Below are positions 5,795 to 6,107 of a stretch of DNA of 6,107 nt, piece by piece. Positions within the stretch are counted from its first letter, which is position 1. Each line of letters opens with the position of its first letter. The position numbers and the translations under genes are program-made. The stretch is from Nitratireductor sp. (GTDB lineage Bacteria; Pseudomonadota; Alphaproteobacteria; Rhizobiales; Rhizobiaceae). The stretch lies in NCBI GenBank assembly GCA_020441735.1, contig JAGRLQ010000316.1, positions 1 to 6,107 of the forward strand. The letters are read 5' to 3'. The notes below the pieces were generated by a model that had not been told where the DNA came from, searched no databases, and worked only from the letters and a program-made list of their open reading frames with translations.

Positions 5795-6107
5795 ATGAGC
5801 GCGAAAAAATCCGAACGAATGCCGGAAATTCCCGGCTACACCTTTCCCCACCGCCACCTGCTGGGGATCGCCGATCTTTCCCCCCACGACATTGAGTTTC
5901 TGCTGGAACGCGCCGACGATGCGGTGTCGGTCTCCCGGGCGGTGGAAAAGAAGAAGGTGGCCTTGCGCGGGCGCACCCAGATCAACCTGTTTTTCGAAGC
6001 CTCCACCCGCACGCAATCCTCCTTCGAACTTGCCGGAAAGCGCCTTGGCGCCGACGTGATGAACATGTCAGTGGGCTCTTCCTCGGTCAAAAAGGGCGAA
6101 ACGCTGA
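5795..6107 (+). CDS. pyrB: PyrB, aspartate carbamoyltransferase catalytic subunit (N-terminal part, cut by window edge)
   Basis: Catalyses carbamoyl phosphate + aspartate to N-carbamoyl-aspartate, the committed step of pyrimidine synthesis, in the cytoplasm. The first 104 residues are seen, about a third of the protein. The carbamoyl-phosphate site is clear: INLFFEASTRTQSSFELAGKR at about 63-83, with Ser70-Thr71-Arg72-Thr73. The loop that reaches into the neighbouring subunit's active site follows as SVGSSSVKKGETL at 92-104, containing the expected serine and Lys99/Lys100. The domain proper begins at FPHRHLLGI (17-25), so this protein has about 16 leading residues, longer than the short N-termini I recall in rhizobial PyrB. 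ATG 5795 and ATG 5819 (codon 9) are both possible; neither has a Shine-Dalgarno sequence. It is divergent from aidB with a 143-nt gap. Rhizobial genomes often carry pyrC directly downstream, outside this window. Confidence 0.95.
   Translation, partial: MSAKKSERMPEIPGYTFPHRHLLGIADLSPHDIEFLLERADDAVSVSRAVEKKKVALRGRTQINLFFEASTRTQSSFELAGKRLGADVMNMSVGSSSVKKGETL

Overview
The window looks like chromosomal core DNA of an alphaproteobacterium of the order Hyphomicrobiales (Rhizobiales), most likely the Rhizobiaceae or a close family. The evidence is moderately high G+C, compact gene packing, and protein sequences (GatC, RuvX, PyrB, the UPF0173 hydrolase, a DUF6105-like membrane protein) that read like those I remember from Agrobacterium, Rhizobium and Sinorhizobium. 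The species cannot be named from sequence alone.

Layout. 1-1200: a leftward operon, gatC, a GNAT acetyltransferase, then gatA, which runs off the left edge. It has a readable promoter and a perfect 15-bp palindrome at its probable transcription start. 1253-1960: a leftward UPF0173 metallo-beta-lactamase-fold hydrolase with a strong ribosome binding site. 2032-2505: ruvX (yqgF), rightward, divergent from the hydrolase. 2465-2848: a small leftward membrane protein of DUF6105 type whose end overlaps the end of ruvX. 3058-3993: a rightward AEC-family permease. 3978-5651: a leftward AidB-type acyl-CoA dehydrogenase whose end overlaps the permease. 5795-6107: the first 104 codons of pyrB, divergent from aidB and running off the right edge.

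How the genes work together. gatC and gatA encode subunits of the amidotransferase that makes Gln-tRNA(Gln) and/or Asn-tRNA(Asn); the GNAT gene is translationally packed between them. ruvX (16S rRNA 5' processing) and pyrB (pyrimidine synthesis) are housekeeping genes. The AEC permease, AidB-like protein, hydrolase and DUF6105 protein show no obvious shared pathway, and mixed strands suggest separate transcription units.

No RNA gene, insertion sequence, CRISPR array, prophage or intrinsic terminator was seen. I found no convincing new multi-gene system. The points most worth checking are regulatory: the palindrome at the gatC start site, an inverted repeat upstream of aidB, a possibly near-leaderless pyrB transcript with a short upstream reading frame, and two tail-to-tail gene overlaps.
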